From Halovivax asiaticus JCM 14624 (GTDB taxonomy: Archaea > Halobacteriota > Halobacteria > Halobacteriales > Natrialbaceae): DNA of 57,169 bases. The stretch covers positions 36,590-93,758 of the forward strand of contig NZ_AOIQ01000013.1 of assembly GCF_000337515.1 (NCBI RefSeq), given 5' to 3'. The notes beneath the pieces are model-generated. The model made no database searches, was not told the origin of the DNA, and saw only the letters and a program-made list of their open reading frames with translations. Made by a program: the position numbers and the translations under genes. Shown here in pieces: positions 9,281-17,061 of the stretch (position 1 is its first letter; each line of letters opens with the position of its first letter).

Positions 9281-9409
9281 CGGAAGCGACGTCCGCACGG
9301 GCAGGAAATGCCCCGGGTGCTGGTACACCCGGGACGTGGCTTCCAAATCCCGGCTGAGGGATTTTGTCAGCCATGTTCCGAAACACACCATCGAGACAAA
9401 AAGGTCTCG
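9281..9409 (+). ncRNA. Candidate structured RNA: three-way junction plus two stem-loops
   Basis: No convincing protein is encoded here, but base pairing is dense. P1 pairs 9282-9287 with 9339-9344 (GGAAGC/GCTTCC) and continues as 9289-9294 with 9332-9337 (ACGTCC/GGACGT) around one G-G mismatch. Inside P1 are P2 (GGGCA 9299-9303 / TGCCC 9309-9313, loop GGAAA) and P3 (CGGGTG 9314-9319 / CACCCG 9326-9331, loop CTGGTA). P4 follows P1 with no gap (AAATCCC 9345-9351 / GGGATTT 9358-9364). P5 is CGAGAC 9392-9397 / GTCTCG 9404-9409. A TATA box sits 26 bp before the first base. Alternatives are a free-standing sRNA, a cis-acting leader of the gene at 9522, or the orphaned guide RNA (omega/sotRNA) of a lost IS200/IS605-type element, since such RNAs end in comparable hairpins. 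The family is not identified. Confidence 0.5.
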
Positions 9410-9521
9410 CACGCCCGTTGTCTAGGGAGTCGTATCGCTACCCGTCGCCGACCTTCGTTTTCGGGGATTGGGGGCCGGGTATCTTCGATCGGTTCGAACT
9501 GTCGGACTGCGAGGTGCTCGG

Positions 9522-9767
9522 ATGAAATCCGTCGAGCGAACGGGCGACGGGACCGGCGACAGGGCTCCTGACCGGGAGTGCTATCGGTGTGATCGGGACG
9601 TGGCCCCGGCGCGGCTGTTTCGGCTCGTCGCCGAGCCGCCGGCCGCGCTGTCGCACGAGTACCAGACTGCCGAACGGTTCTGCTGTCCGGATTGCGCCGC
9701 GGCGATAAATCTCTCCGAGTTCGCGGAACGGGTGAAGGCACGGGCGCGTCGGGGAGACCCGCAGTAG
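9522..9767 (+). CDS. Small CxxC protein, haloarchaeal
   Basis: An 81-residue hydrophilic protein with two cysteine pairs, CYRCD near residue 21 and FCCPDC near residue 56, that probably bind one zinc. Haloarchaeal genomes encode many such short zinc-finger-like proteins (DUF7576-like); their functions are mostly unknown. ATG at 9522 is preferred over an in-frame upstream codon at 9468 because it gives the polar, acidic start usual here. It lies about 110 bp downstream of the structured RNA on the same strand, so the RNA could form part of its leader. It converges with the membrane protein at 9774, six bases away. Confidence 0.65.
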   Translation: MKSVERTGDGTGDRAPDRECYRCDRDVAPARLFRLVAEPPAALSHEYQTAERFCCPDCAAAINLSEFAERVKARARRGDPQ

Positions 9768-9773
9768 GGTGGT

Positions 9774-10604
9774 CTACTGGCCGAGGCGCGCTTCGGCGGC
9801 GAATCGGCCGCCGTCCCACCCGAGGAGTTGCGACCGACCGAGCCACTCGACCACCGCAGCGATCGCGAAGACGCCAACCATGACGCCGAGGAAGACCATT
9901 GAGAGTCCGTCGGGATCGGCGAACACGTGGACGCGGGCCGTGTTCGTAATGACCAGACAGTACAGGACGAGCGGAGCGACGAGGCCCCGGGCGAGCAGCG
10001 CGACGACCGGGACCGCCGTCGCCGCGGTCGCCGCCGCGAAGCCGATCGCGTATCCCGGAATCGAATCCCACAGGTTGCCAGCGACGAGGAGTCCCACGAT
10101 CGCCGTTCCGACGACAGCGCTACAGACGACGACCACCGTCCCGAGTCGATCCGACGACAGGGGCAGGTCCGGCAGGTGACGAAGCCGGTCGTCGCCGATG
10201 GCGTAGCCGCGTCGGATCGCGAATTCGACGACGCCGGTGACGAACAGGAGCGAGAGCCAGAGATACCACGAATCGGCGTACTGCAGGGCGTAAAACGGGC
10301 CGTCGACGATCGCGTGTCCGCCGAGTTCGCCGACCTTCTGCGGAGCTGGTGTCGCCACCTCGGCGATCACGACGCTCGCCACGAGCGCCAGGAATCCGCC
10401 GCCGGGAGCGACGAGTCTCGTATGCGTCGAGAGCGCGACCGGAAGCGCCCCGAGGACGAACACGCCCGGTACGAGGACCAACAGTTCAGTGGTGGATCGA
10501 AATACGTGGTAGTCGAACTGCCAGAGGAGTACGCCGACGACGAGGAGGTGGCCGAGTCCGCCGAGAGTTCCAATCACCAGCGGATGCCTGCGAACGCTAT
10601 TCAT
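9774..10604 (-). CDS. Multi-pass membrane protein of unknown function
   Basis: A 276-residue protein with about eight predicted membrane helices, for example HLLVVGVLLW, LLVLVPGVFVLGALPVAL and VFLGVMVGVFAIAAVVEWL. Short polar loops contain DSWYLWLSLLFVTG and NLWDSIPGYAIG. There is no enzymatic or transporter motif that I recognise. ATG at 10604 (MNSVRRHPL) places a basic tail before the first helix; an upstream in-frame codon at 10631 is less likely. Its neighbours are the CxxC protein (convergent) and ahcY (same strand, across a gap of about 150 bp), neither of which suggests a role. Confidence 0.75.
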   Translation of the reverse strand: MNSVRRHPLVIGTLGGLGHLLVVGVLLWQFDYHVFRSTTELLVLVPGVFVLGALPVALSTHTRLVAPGGGFLALVASVVIAEVATPAPQKVGELGGHAIVDGPFYALQYADSWYLWLSLLFVTGVVEFAIRRGYAIGDDRLRHLPDLPLSSDRLGTVVVVCSAVVGTAIVGLLVAGNLWDSIPGYAIGFAAATAATAVPVVALLARGLVAPLVLYCLVITNTARVHVFADPDGLSMVFLGVMVGVFAIAAVVEWLGRSQLLGWDGGRFAAEARLGQ

Positions 10605-10757
10605 CACGCGGATTTTACCCACAGATCGCACTTAATAACTGGTATCGCCTGCGCACCGGGCCACGGGCCGACCCGCGTCGTAGCGAGGCCCGACGGGGAC
10701 CGGGCGTCGTTCGTATTCACAGCCAACACCCCGTAGCTGTGAGGAGGACAGACCGGA

Positions 10758-12047
10758 TTACGTCCCGTGGTCCCAGCTGCCCATGTAGTCGCGCTGGGTG
10801 TCGGTCAGGGAGTCGAAGTCGACGTCCTCGGCAGCGAGTTTGATCTCGGCGATCTCGCGGTCGAGTTCGTCGGGGACATCGTGGACGCCGGGTTCGTACT
10901 CGTCGGCGTGTGCGCGTTCCAGAAGCTCGCGGACGGCGACGGCCTGGACGCCGAAGCTCTGGTCCATGACCTCGACGGGGTGACCCAGCGAGACGGGCGC
11001 GGCGAGGTTGACCAGCCGGCCCTCGGCGACGACGTTGAGGCGGCGGCCGTCGGCCATCTCGTAGGCCTCGACGCCGTCTCTGGCCTCGTAGCGGTCGACC
11101 GCGAGGTCGTCGAGTGCGTCGAGGTCGATCTCGACGTCGAAGTGGCCCGCATTGGCGAGCAGGACGCCGTCCTGCATGCGCTCGAAGTGCTCTTCGACGA
11201 TGATGTCGCGGTTGCCCGTCGTCGTGATGAAGACGTCGCCCACGTCGGCGGCCTCGGCCATCGGCATGACGTCGTAGCCCTCCATGTGGGCCTCGAGGGC
11301 GCGGCGGGGCTCGACCTCGGTGACGATCACGTTCGCGTTCTGGCCGCTCGCCTTCTTCGCGACGCCCTTGCCGCAGTAGCCGTAGCCCGCGACGACGACG
11401 TTCTTGCCCGCCCACGAGAGGTTGGTCGTCATGGCCAGCGAGGCCAGCGAGGACTCGCCGGTGCCGTGGACGTTGTCGAACAGGCGCTTCATCGGCGTGT
11501 CGTTGACCGCGAAGACCGGGTACTCCAGCGCGCCGTCGTCGGCCATCGCGCGCAGGCGGTGGACACCGGTCGTCGTCTCCTCACAGCCGCCGACGATCGT
11601 GTCGATGAGCTCGGGGTAGTCCTCGTGGATCGCGGCGACGAGGTCCATCCCGTCGTCGACGGTGATCGTCGGCTCGAGGTCGATCGTCGCTTCGATCGCG
11701 GCGTAGTAGTCCTCGTCGTCGACGCCGCGCTTCGCGTAGCTGGTAATATTGTCGACGTCGTCCAGCGCCGCGGAGACGTCGTCGTGCGTCGACAGCGGGT
11801 TACAACCCGTGACGGCCACTTCGGCGCCACCCGCCGCGAGGGCCTCGACGAGGATCGCCGTCTTGGCCTCGACGTGCATCGCCATCGCGATGCGCTCGCC
11901 GGCCAACGGCTGGTTGTCCTCGAAGTCCTCACGGACCGCTTCCATGATCGGCATGTGCTGGCGCGCCCACTCCATCTTGCGTCGGCCCTCCTCGACGGCC
12001 GTTTCCAGCTCGTCGAGTTGCGCGGAAATCCGCGGATACGTGCTCAT
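10758..12047 (-). CDS. ahcY: S-adenosylhomocysteine hydrolase
   Basis: Adenosylhomocysteinase reversibly hydrolyses S-adenosylhomocysteine to adenosine and homocysteine, removing the inhibitory product of methyltransferases. At 429 residues it has the archaeal length. Visible motifs are VTGCNPLSTHDDV in the substrate domain, the GGCEETTTGVHRL region, and the NAD-binding VVAGYGYCGKGVAKKA (about residues 213-228), with the conserved FNVHGTGES-like DNVHGTGES segment just before it. ATG at 12047 gives the canonical start MSTYPRIS. A cytoplasmic tetramer is expected from the family. A second SAH-consuming enzyme, the deaminase at 22073, lies 10 kb away. Confidence 0.97.
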   Translation of the reverse strand: MSTYPRISAQLDELETAVEEGRRKMEWARQHMPIMEAVREDFEDNQPLAGERIAMAMHVEAKTAILVEALAAGGAEVAVTGCNPLSTHDDVSAALDDVDNITSYAKRGVDDEDYYAAIEATIDLEPTITVDDGMDLVAAIHEDYPELIDTIVGGCEETTTGVHRLRAMADDGALEYPVFAVNDTPMKRLFDNVHGTGESSLASLAMTTNLSWAGKNVVVAGYGYCGKGVAKKASGQNANVIVTEVEPRRALEAHMEGYDVMPMAEAADVGDVFITTTGNRDIIVEEHFERMQDGVLLANAGHFDVEIDLDALDDLAVDRYEARDGVEAYEMADGRRLNVVAEGRLVNLAAPVSLGHPVEVMDQSFGVQAVAVRELLERAHADEYEPGVHDVPDELDREIAEIKLAAEDVDFDSLTDTQRDYMGSWDHGT

Positions 12048-12107
12048 ACCCGAACGGAGTGGGACCGGGGCCAAAACCCTACCGACACCGGACGACAGGT
12101 GGGCGAG

Positions 12108-12503
12108 TCACGCCGTGGTTCCGAGCCGACGACCGGCCCGCCAGCTCCGAGCGAGGACGCTCCCCAGAAGCACTGCGAGGCAAAATCCGGAAATCCGAAC
12201 CGACTCGCCGACGCTGCCGAACAGTGCAGCCGAGACGATCCAGCTGAACGCGCCACCGACGACGAAGACGACGAGGATGTGCGGGAACGCCGACCAGTCG
12301 GACTCGTCGCCGAGAGACAGCCGCAGCCCGATCCCGGCGAACAGTCCCACCAGGATGGGTATCACGGCACCGATGGAGACGTACTTCGGGACTTCGACGA
12401 CGCCCTCGAGGTGACTGCCCACGAGCAAGAAGACGAGAAGGACCGACTCCCGGACGATCGGATTCGAGAGCAACGCACGGAGGGAGCGGGCAGTGGCCTT
12501 CAT
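12108..12503 (-). CDS. Small membrane protein, four helices
   Basis: A 131-residue protein with about four hydrophobic segments (ESVLLVFLLVGSHLEG, IGAVIPILVGLFAGIGLRL, ILVVFVVGGAFSWIVSAALF, ISGFCLAVLLGSVLA) and a basic C terminus. I do not recognise a family. The ATG at 12503 starts MKATARSLRAL, a short amphipathic lead-in; the longer in-frame extension to 12596 is not membrane-like. It is 60 bp upstream of ahcY on the same strand and could be cotranscribed, but there is no functional hint. Confidence 0.65.
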   Translation of the reverse strand: MKATARSLRALLSNPIVRESVLLVFLLVGSHLEGVVEVPKYVSIGAVIPILVGLFAGIGLRLSLGDESDWSAFPHILVVFVVGGAFSWIVSAALFGSVGESVRISGFCLAVLLGSVLARSWRAGRRLGTTA

Positions 12504-12690
12504 ATCTGGAAATTGTGGTTCGAATACATAACTTTGTGCCGGCGAGAGAGTCGCCGGCCGCGTCCGTGAGAGGCGGCTGATCGCGGGGTCGATCACTCCG
12601 TTCGGGTCGATCGACGCCCCACGTCGAACCGCCTCCAGCGACAGACGTCGGACGCCAACCGGCGGGCCTGACGAGGACGAGAACCCGTAA

Positions 12691-12698
12691 AATTATAC
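12691..12698 (+). promoter_or_regulatory. TATA box of the first Yip1-like gene
   Basis: AATTATAC, centred about 28 bp before the ATG at 12723, consistent with a leaderless transcript. Confidence 0.45.
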
Positions 12699-12722
12699 GT
12701 TACGCGTGTTCGGATTCTAACC

Positions 12723-13673
12723 ATGTCACAGAAACGCACCCTCCGCACTCTCGTTCGGCCCCACGAGGCGTTCGACGGGTGGACGCCCGGACTTCGCGTC
12801 GTCGCCGTCCTCGTCGTCCTGGTATGCGCAGTCAACGGCGCCTCGATCGCGCTCGCCGGCGAAGCGGTCGCCGACCAGGTTGAGGAGAGCCACCCCGTCG
12901 GTCTGTCGTCGGACGTAACCCAGTCGATCGAGACGGACGTGAGTAACGCCCTCGACAGCGTTACGCAGCGGGCCGCGCTGGCCCCGCTCGCCTGGGTGTT
13001 CATGATCGCGGGGCTTGCCGTCCTCGTCGCGGGTCGCGCAGGAACGGACGACGGAGCCGTGAGAGACGCGTTCCGTGATGGACTGGGTATCGCCGCCCTC
13101 GCCGCGGTGCCCGGTCTCCTCCGATACGCCGTCCGACCGGGCGTGGTCGAGCGGTCGCTCGCGGGATGGGGGTACATGGATCCGTACGCGCAATCACGGT
13201 ATGAGCCGCCAATGGCGGCCATCTCGCCGTACGCGCAATCACTGTACGAGCCGCCGATGGCGGCCATCTCGCAGCTGTTTCCCGACGGATCGCTCTGGAT
13301 GGTCGTCGTGGCCGTCTCTGGAGTGTTGACGGCCGCCATCGTCTACGGGGGCATGACGGCCAGCTTCGAAATGGGGCGGAGTCGAGCGGCGCTCGTCGCC
13401 GCGGTGGCGTTCGTCACGACGACCGTGTCGGCCGTCCTCGAGGTCGGCGGCTGGATCGGCGCCCCGATCGGCTTCGGCCTCCCGTTCGTCGTCGCCGGTA
13501 TCGTCGGATTGCTCGGCGCCTACACGTACATCACGGTCTCGAAGCGACTCGTCGGTTTCGGCGGGGGCGAGGAGGCACCGCCGCAACCCCAGTACGTCGG
13601 ACTTCACCGCGCAGGCGCGCTCGTCGCGCTCACGCTCGGGTTCGTTCTCCTCGACGGGCTCGCAGTCCTCTGA
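12723..13673 (+). CDS. Yip1-like membrane protein, paralogue 1
   Basis: A 316-residue protein with a cytoplasmic N terminus (VRPHEAFDGW) and about six membrane helices. The layout resembles haloarchaeal Yip1-domain proteins. It is clearly paralogous to the protein at 15817: both share a DGW motif, the block FRDGLGIAALAAVPGLLRY, QLFPDG(S/T)LW and VSGV.TAAIVYGG. A 15-residue unit, PYAQSRYEPPMAAIS, is duplicated in tandem in a loop and is missing from the paralogue. The function is unknown; Yip1 proteins in eukaryotes act in membrane trafficking, which does not transfer directly to archaea. Confidence 0.75.
   Translation: MSQKRTLRTLVRPHEAFDGWTPGLRVVAVLVVLVCAVNGASIALAGEAVADQVEESHPVGLSSDVTQSIETDVSNALDSVTQRAALAPLAWVFMIAGLAVLVAGRAGTDDGAVRDAFRDGLGIAALAAVPGLLRYAVRPGVVERSLAGWGYMDPYAQSRYEPPMAAISPYAQSLYEPPMAAISQLFPDGSLWMVVVAVSGVLTAAIVYGGMTASFEMGRSRAALVAAVAFVTTTVSAVLEVGGWIGAPIGFGLPFVVAGIVGLLGAYTYITVSKRLVGFGGGEEAPPQPQYVGLHRAGALVALTLGFVLLDGLAVL
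13174..13263 (+). repeat. 45-bp in-frame tandem duplication
   Basis: Two adjacent copies of a 45-bp unit encode PYAQSRYEPPMAAIS and PYAQSLYEPPMAAIS. They differ at only a few bases, mostly synonymous, so the duplication is recent. It lies in a predicted extramembrane loop of the Yip1-like protein. Confidence 0.85.
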
Positions 13674-13905
13674 GGACGGGCCGGAGACCGTCCGGACGCT
13701 CTCGCGTTTCGTCGCACGGACGCGCCGTCAGGTCGATACAGGACCGAATCGCGTCCAGCAGCGGCTTTCGACCGCCCGCTGCCGACGACACCCGCCAGAG
13801 AGTTGCCACGAGCGAGACGCTGGGAAGAAACGACTCCCGAACCAGCCAGTTCGACGCCGCGGCCCGTATCGATCGACGACCAGCACAATCCTCGGCTCGC
13901 GCCAT
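13630..13905 (-). CDS. Possible small protein, uncertain
   Basis: A 91-residue open frame fills the gap between the Yip1-like gene and the large membrane protein and overlaps the end of the former by about 44 bp. It begins MARAEDCAGRRSIRAAASNW and includes a mildly hydrophobic stretch (FLPSVSLVATLW). The C-terminal third is arginine-rich and may be a shadow of the opposite strand. I recognise no family. It is listed because the gap of about 290 bp has no better candidate. Confidence 0.2.
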   Translation of the reverse strand: MARAEDCAGRRSIRAAASNWLVRESFLPSVSLVATLWRVSSAAGGRKPLLDAIRSCIDLTARPCDETRERPDGLRPVLRGLRARRGERTRA

Positions 13906-13962
13906 GTGTGATACTCCATTCGCAAGAGGAGAGGACGGATCATCCCCGCGTCGAGGGCACCG

Positions 13963-15591
13963 TCAGGAATCGAGGCGGTAGGCTCGGTACCGCTCGACCG
14001 CGAGCCGAGACGCCCACCACGAGCCGCAGGCGGCGACGGAGATCGTGAGCGCGAGCGAGCCGAGCCGAGTGGCACCGACCGGAATCCCGAGATCGGCGAG
14101 CGGTTCGTACACCCACGCCGCGTTGCCGAGAAACGCCGGGACGCCGACGGCACTCGCGAGCAGGAAGCTGGCACCCATGCGGCGAAACGAGCCCAGGCCG
14201 CGCTCGCCGTACGTCGGAACGTCGGTGAACATCGTCGGCGCGCGTTCGTAGGCGTCGTACGGGACGGCGAGTTCCAACGCGAGGGCGACCGAGGCAGTCG
14301 TCGTCGCGAAGCCGACGCCGACGAGGGCGAGCAGGAGCGTCTCCAGGACGGACGCATCGTTCAAGAGACCCAGCGGAACGAAGCCGACGGCGAGGAGCGA
14401 AACGGCCGCGACGACGGTACCGACGAGCGGGCCGCCGACGAAGGTTCGCGCGTCGGCGGTCGTCAGGAGCATCGGGAGCGGCCGATAGACCCGCGCGATC
14501 GGGTCGACCGCGAACACGACGCCGGCCGAGAGGCCGAGTGCGAGGACGACCCACAGCGCGAACGGGAGGCCCGCGAGCGCGATGACCGGAAAGCCAACGA
14601 ACGAGACGAAAACGAGTACGTATGCCGGGTACAGGAGTCCGCGGGGGTTTCGCCGCTCGACGCGCAGCGTCGCGCGCAAAAACGTCAGCGTCGACCGCGA
14701 AAGACGACCGCCGAGAAGCCGATCGAGTTTGCCGGGCGCGAGGAGCGACCCGGTATCGAGGGACGTCGACGAGCCGACCGGGTCCGTCCGCCAGAGTCGG
14801 CCGACGAGTGCGATCGCCATCAGGACGAGGATCGCCACGAGCACGAGCGCGATGGCGACCACGACCAGCCACCGGATGGTGAGTGTCCCGATCGACGCGC
14901 CAGCCGGCTGGACAAAGGGGATCACCGACGACGCGTCGGGGCCACCGAGTTCGACGGGGCTCGCAATCGTGATCCGATCGGCGACACCGACGGAGACGAC
15001 TATCGCGGCGAGCAGCGCCAGGACGGCCCCGGCGAGTAATCGAACGGACCCGTAAACTGGTCGCCCGCCGATCACGCGCTTGCCGACGGCGTAACTCGCG
15101 AGCCGGCCGGTCGAACCGGCCGCGACCAGCACCGCCACTGCCAGTGGCGTCGCGAGGAGCATCGAGAGGCCGAGTGCCGGCGATTCGAATGCCAGCCCCA
15201 GCCCGGCAGCCACGCCGGCGACGGGCGGGACGATCCTGACGAGCAATCGCGCGTAGACGAACGCGAGCAGGCCGATGACTGGAATCCTGACCGGAACGGT
15301 GGGACACAAGAGCGCGGGTTCGAGCCGCTGGAGTCGTCGCAGCGTCAGCCGGCCGCTTTGCCAGACTACGTCGGCGACCGCGAGCCCGACCAGCAGCCAC
15401 GGTGGGACGGGCAGCGTCGATTCACCTGCGAGAAACGCATTCGCGAACACGTAGGTGAACCAACCCACGACGGCCACGACGGCGAACGCGAACGCAGGCC
15501 CGTCGAAGAGGCGAGTAAACGTGCGATCGTCGCGTCGCCACTCGGTCCAAGCAACCAAGACGCTCTTGCGAAGGGAGGGACGGTCGATCAT
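13963..15591 (-). CDS. Large multi-pass membrane protein of unknown function
   Basis: A 542-residue protein with about 12-14 predicted membrane helices. The first is preceded by a basic, amphipathic region (MIDRPSLRKSVLVAWTEW) and a pair of long cytoplasmic loops contains RTDPVGSSTSLDTG and RVERRNPRGLL. The layout resembles permease-type or ABC-2-like exporters, but I see no diagnostic motif and no ATPase partner next to it. ATG at 15591 is chosen because a TATAG element lies about 20 bp upstream; an in-frame codon at 15708 would add 39 residues that overlap this element. The gene sits between two paralogous Yip1-like genes on the opposite strand, so a shared membrane function is conceivable. 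Confidence 0.7.
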   Translation of the reverse strand: MIDRPSLRKSVLVAWTEWRRDDRTFTRLFDGPAFAFAVVAVVGWFTYVFANAFLAGESTLPVPPWLLVGLAVADVVWQSGRLTLRRLQRLEPALLCPTVPVRIPVIGLLAFVYARLLVRIVPPVAGVAAGLGLAFESPALGLSMLLATPLAVAVLVAAGSTGRLASYAVGKRVIGGRPVYGSVRLLAGAVLALLAAIVVSVGVADRITIASPVELGGPDASSVIPFVQPAGASIGTLTIRWLVVVAIALVLVAILVLMAIALVGRLWRTDPVGSSTSLDTGSLLAPGKLDRLLGGRLSRSTLTFLRATLRVERRNPRGLLYPAYVLVFVSFVGFPVIALAGLPFALWVVLALGLSAGVVFAVDPIARVYRPLPMLLTTADARTFVGGPLVGTVVAAVSLLAVGFVPLGLLNDASVLETLLLALVGVGFATTTASVALALELAVPYDAYERAPTMFTDVPTYGERGLGSFRRMGASFLLASAVGVPAFLGNAAWVYEPLADLGIPVGATRLGSLALTISVAACGSWWASRLAVERYRAYRLDS

Positions 15592-15784
15592 CGCTACCCG
15601 GAGTGTGTCTATAGCAAATCCAACCACTCGCCGCCGAAGTAATATTTGTACCGACGCGTTCGGAGTGACTGCGAGGACGGGAGAGTGTGAACTCGCAACT
15701 GAGGCCACTCGTTCGAGCCCCTGAGTCGAGAATTGACAACTCTCCAGTCACCCACGTATGAGACGGAGCGTTCCGTCCGGAAAG

Positions 15785-15790
15785 TTTATT
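15785..15790 (+). promoter_or_regulatory. TATA box deciding the GTG start of the second Yip1-like gene
   Basis: TTTATT, about 27-30 bp before GTG at 15817. The spacing implies a transcript that starts at this GTG, which also matches the N terminus of the paralogue at 12723. Confidence 0.45.
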
Positions 15791-15816
15791 CGGACCGGAT
15801 AGAGATCTATCACGTA

Positions 15817-16776
15817 GTGCTGAAACGAAGTGTTCGCGCGCTCGTCCACCCGACCGAGGGCTTCGATGGCTGGCTCCCTCGACTCCCCGTCATCGCCGTC
15901 CTCGTCGTCGTGCTCTGTGCACTCAGCGGAGCTTCGATCGTGTACGCGGGCGACGCGGTCACCGGCGAAGTCAGCGGCTCCGTGACTGTCGACAATCCGG
16001 ATCAGCCGCCGGAAGGGGTCTGTGACGGACGGCATGCGTCGTTCTACGACTGTGACGCCCCGGAAACGCTCGAACGGTCGCTCCAGACGGCTGCGAGCGA
16101 CGCCGTCGGCGTCGTGACGCCGAGGGGCGCGATCGCTCCACTCGCCTGGGTTCTCCTGATCGGCTCACTTTTCGTCTTCGTCTCCGGACGTAGCGGTGGC
16201 AGCGACGGGAACGCGATAGCCGCGTTCCGCGACGGACTCGGCATCGCCGCCCTCGCTGCAGTACCCGGTCTCCTCCGGTACGTCGCCCGACCGATCGCGG
16301 TCGAGCGCGCGGTCGCGGGCTGGACGTACCCGAGGTCGCTCGACGGTGTTCGAACTGCAGCCGTCGAGCAACTGTTTCCCGATGGCACGCTCTGGCTGGT
16401 CGCCGTCGTCGTCTCGGGGGTGTGGACGGCAGCCATCGTCTACGGTGGGGCGACCGCTACCTTCGAAGTTGGAAGGAGGAAGGCGGCGCTGACCGCCGCG
16501 GTGGCGTTCGTCTCGACTGCCGCGTCGGCCAGCGTTGCGAACGGCGGGTGGATCGGGATGCCGATCGGGTTCGGCATCGTCGCCGTCGTCGCGGGCGTCC
16601 TCGGCATGCTCGGAACGTACACGTTCATCACGATCTCGAAGGAGCTAGAGCTCATCGGGTTCGGCGGGAGCGAACAGGTGACGCCGGAGCCGTGGTACGT
16701 CGGCCTCAACCGTGGGGCCGCACTCGTTCTGCTCGCGCTCGGATTCGTCTTCGTCGACGGTATCGCGGTCGTCTGA
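15817..16776 (+). CDS. Yip1-like membrane protein, paralogue 2
   Basis: A protein of about 319 residues with six predicted membrane helices, paralogous to the gene at 12723 (shared HPTEGFDGW, FRDGLGIAALAAVPGLLRY, WTAAIVYGGATATFEVGR and YTFITISKELE segments). It lacks the tandem 15-residue repeat but has an extra extracytoplasmic loop with two cysteines (GVCDGRHASFYDCDAPE) that could form a disulfide. The GTG start is chosen from the promoter position and from alignment with the paralogue; an upstream ATG at 15733 would place the promoter inside the gene. The function is unknown. Confidence 0.75.
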   Translation: MLKRSVRALVHPTEGFDGWLPRLPVIAVLVVVLCALSGASIVYAGDAVTGEVSGSVTVDNPDQPPEGVCDGRHASFYDCDAPETLERSLQTAASDAVGVVTPRGAIAPLAWVLLIGSLFVFVSGRSGGSDGNAIAAFRDGLGIAALAAVPGLLRYVARPIAVERAVAGWTYPRSLDGVRTAAVEQLFPDGTLWLVAVVVSGVWTAAIVYGGATATFEVGRRKAALTAAVAFVSTAASASVANGGWIGMPIGFGIVAVVAGVLGMLGTYTFITISKELELIGFGGSEQVTPEPWYVGLNRGAALVLLALGFVFVDGIAVV

Positions 16777-16911
16777 CACGTCGGGCGCGAGCGAGCGACG
16801 GCCGTGCTATCGCGGAATCGTCGGCCCGTTCGATCATCGACCTGAGACCGATCGCTCACCCAGTCCAACGGCCAATTTGTTGCCCAACTAGCAACGTTTG
16901 AAAAATTCTGT

Positions 16912-16955
16912 GTTCGGCCAGAACGGGCAACCCGAGCAGAAACCCGTGGCCGAAC
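16912..16955. repeat. Inverted repeat before the protease gene
   Basis: GTTCGGCCA at 16912-16920 pairs with TGGCCGAAC at 16947-16955, and an inner ACGGG / CCCGT pair extends the arms. It lies between the Yip1-like gene and the subtilisin gene in a 285-bp gap that is otherwise featureless. It could be a terminator-like hairpin or a protein-binding site. Confidence 0.35.
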
Positions 16956-17061
16956 GAGACGATTCGGTCGAATTTTGCCAGTATTTACGCCCAACCTGAC
17001 GGATAGGAATGTACGTTGGGCAGAAGTCCTATGCATATTCGATCTGATTTGTCCCCTATTG

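Noticed and set aside
9129-9386. 85-codon minus-strand ORF over the structured RNA
   Set aside because: It overlaps the MFS 3' end, has no family resemblance, and the strong base pairing explains the sequence better.
9241-9420. Intact IS200/IS605 element around the structured RNA
   Set aside because: No TnpA or TnpB reading frame is adjacent, so only an orphan guide-RNA-like remnant can be considered.
9308-9571. 87-codon plus-strand ORF across the structured RNA
   Set aside because: No acidic bias, no motif, overlaps the better supported CxxC gene in another frame.
10767-12569. 600-codon plus-strand open frame opposite ahcY
   Set aside because: Strongly conserved AhcY motifs are on the other strand; the frame reads as Val/Asp/Arg-rich shadow with no domain.
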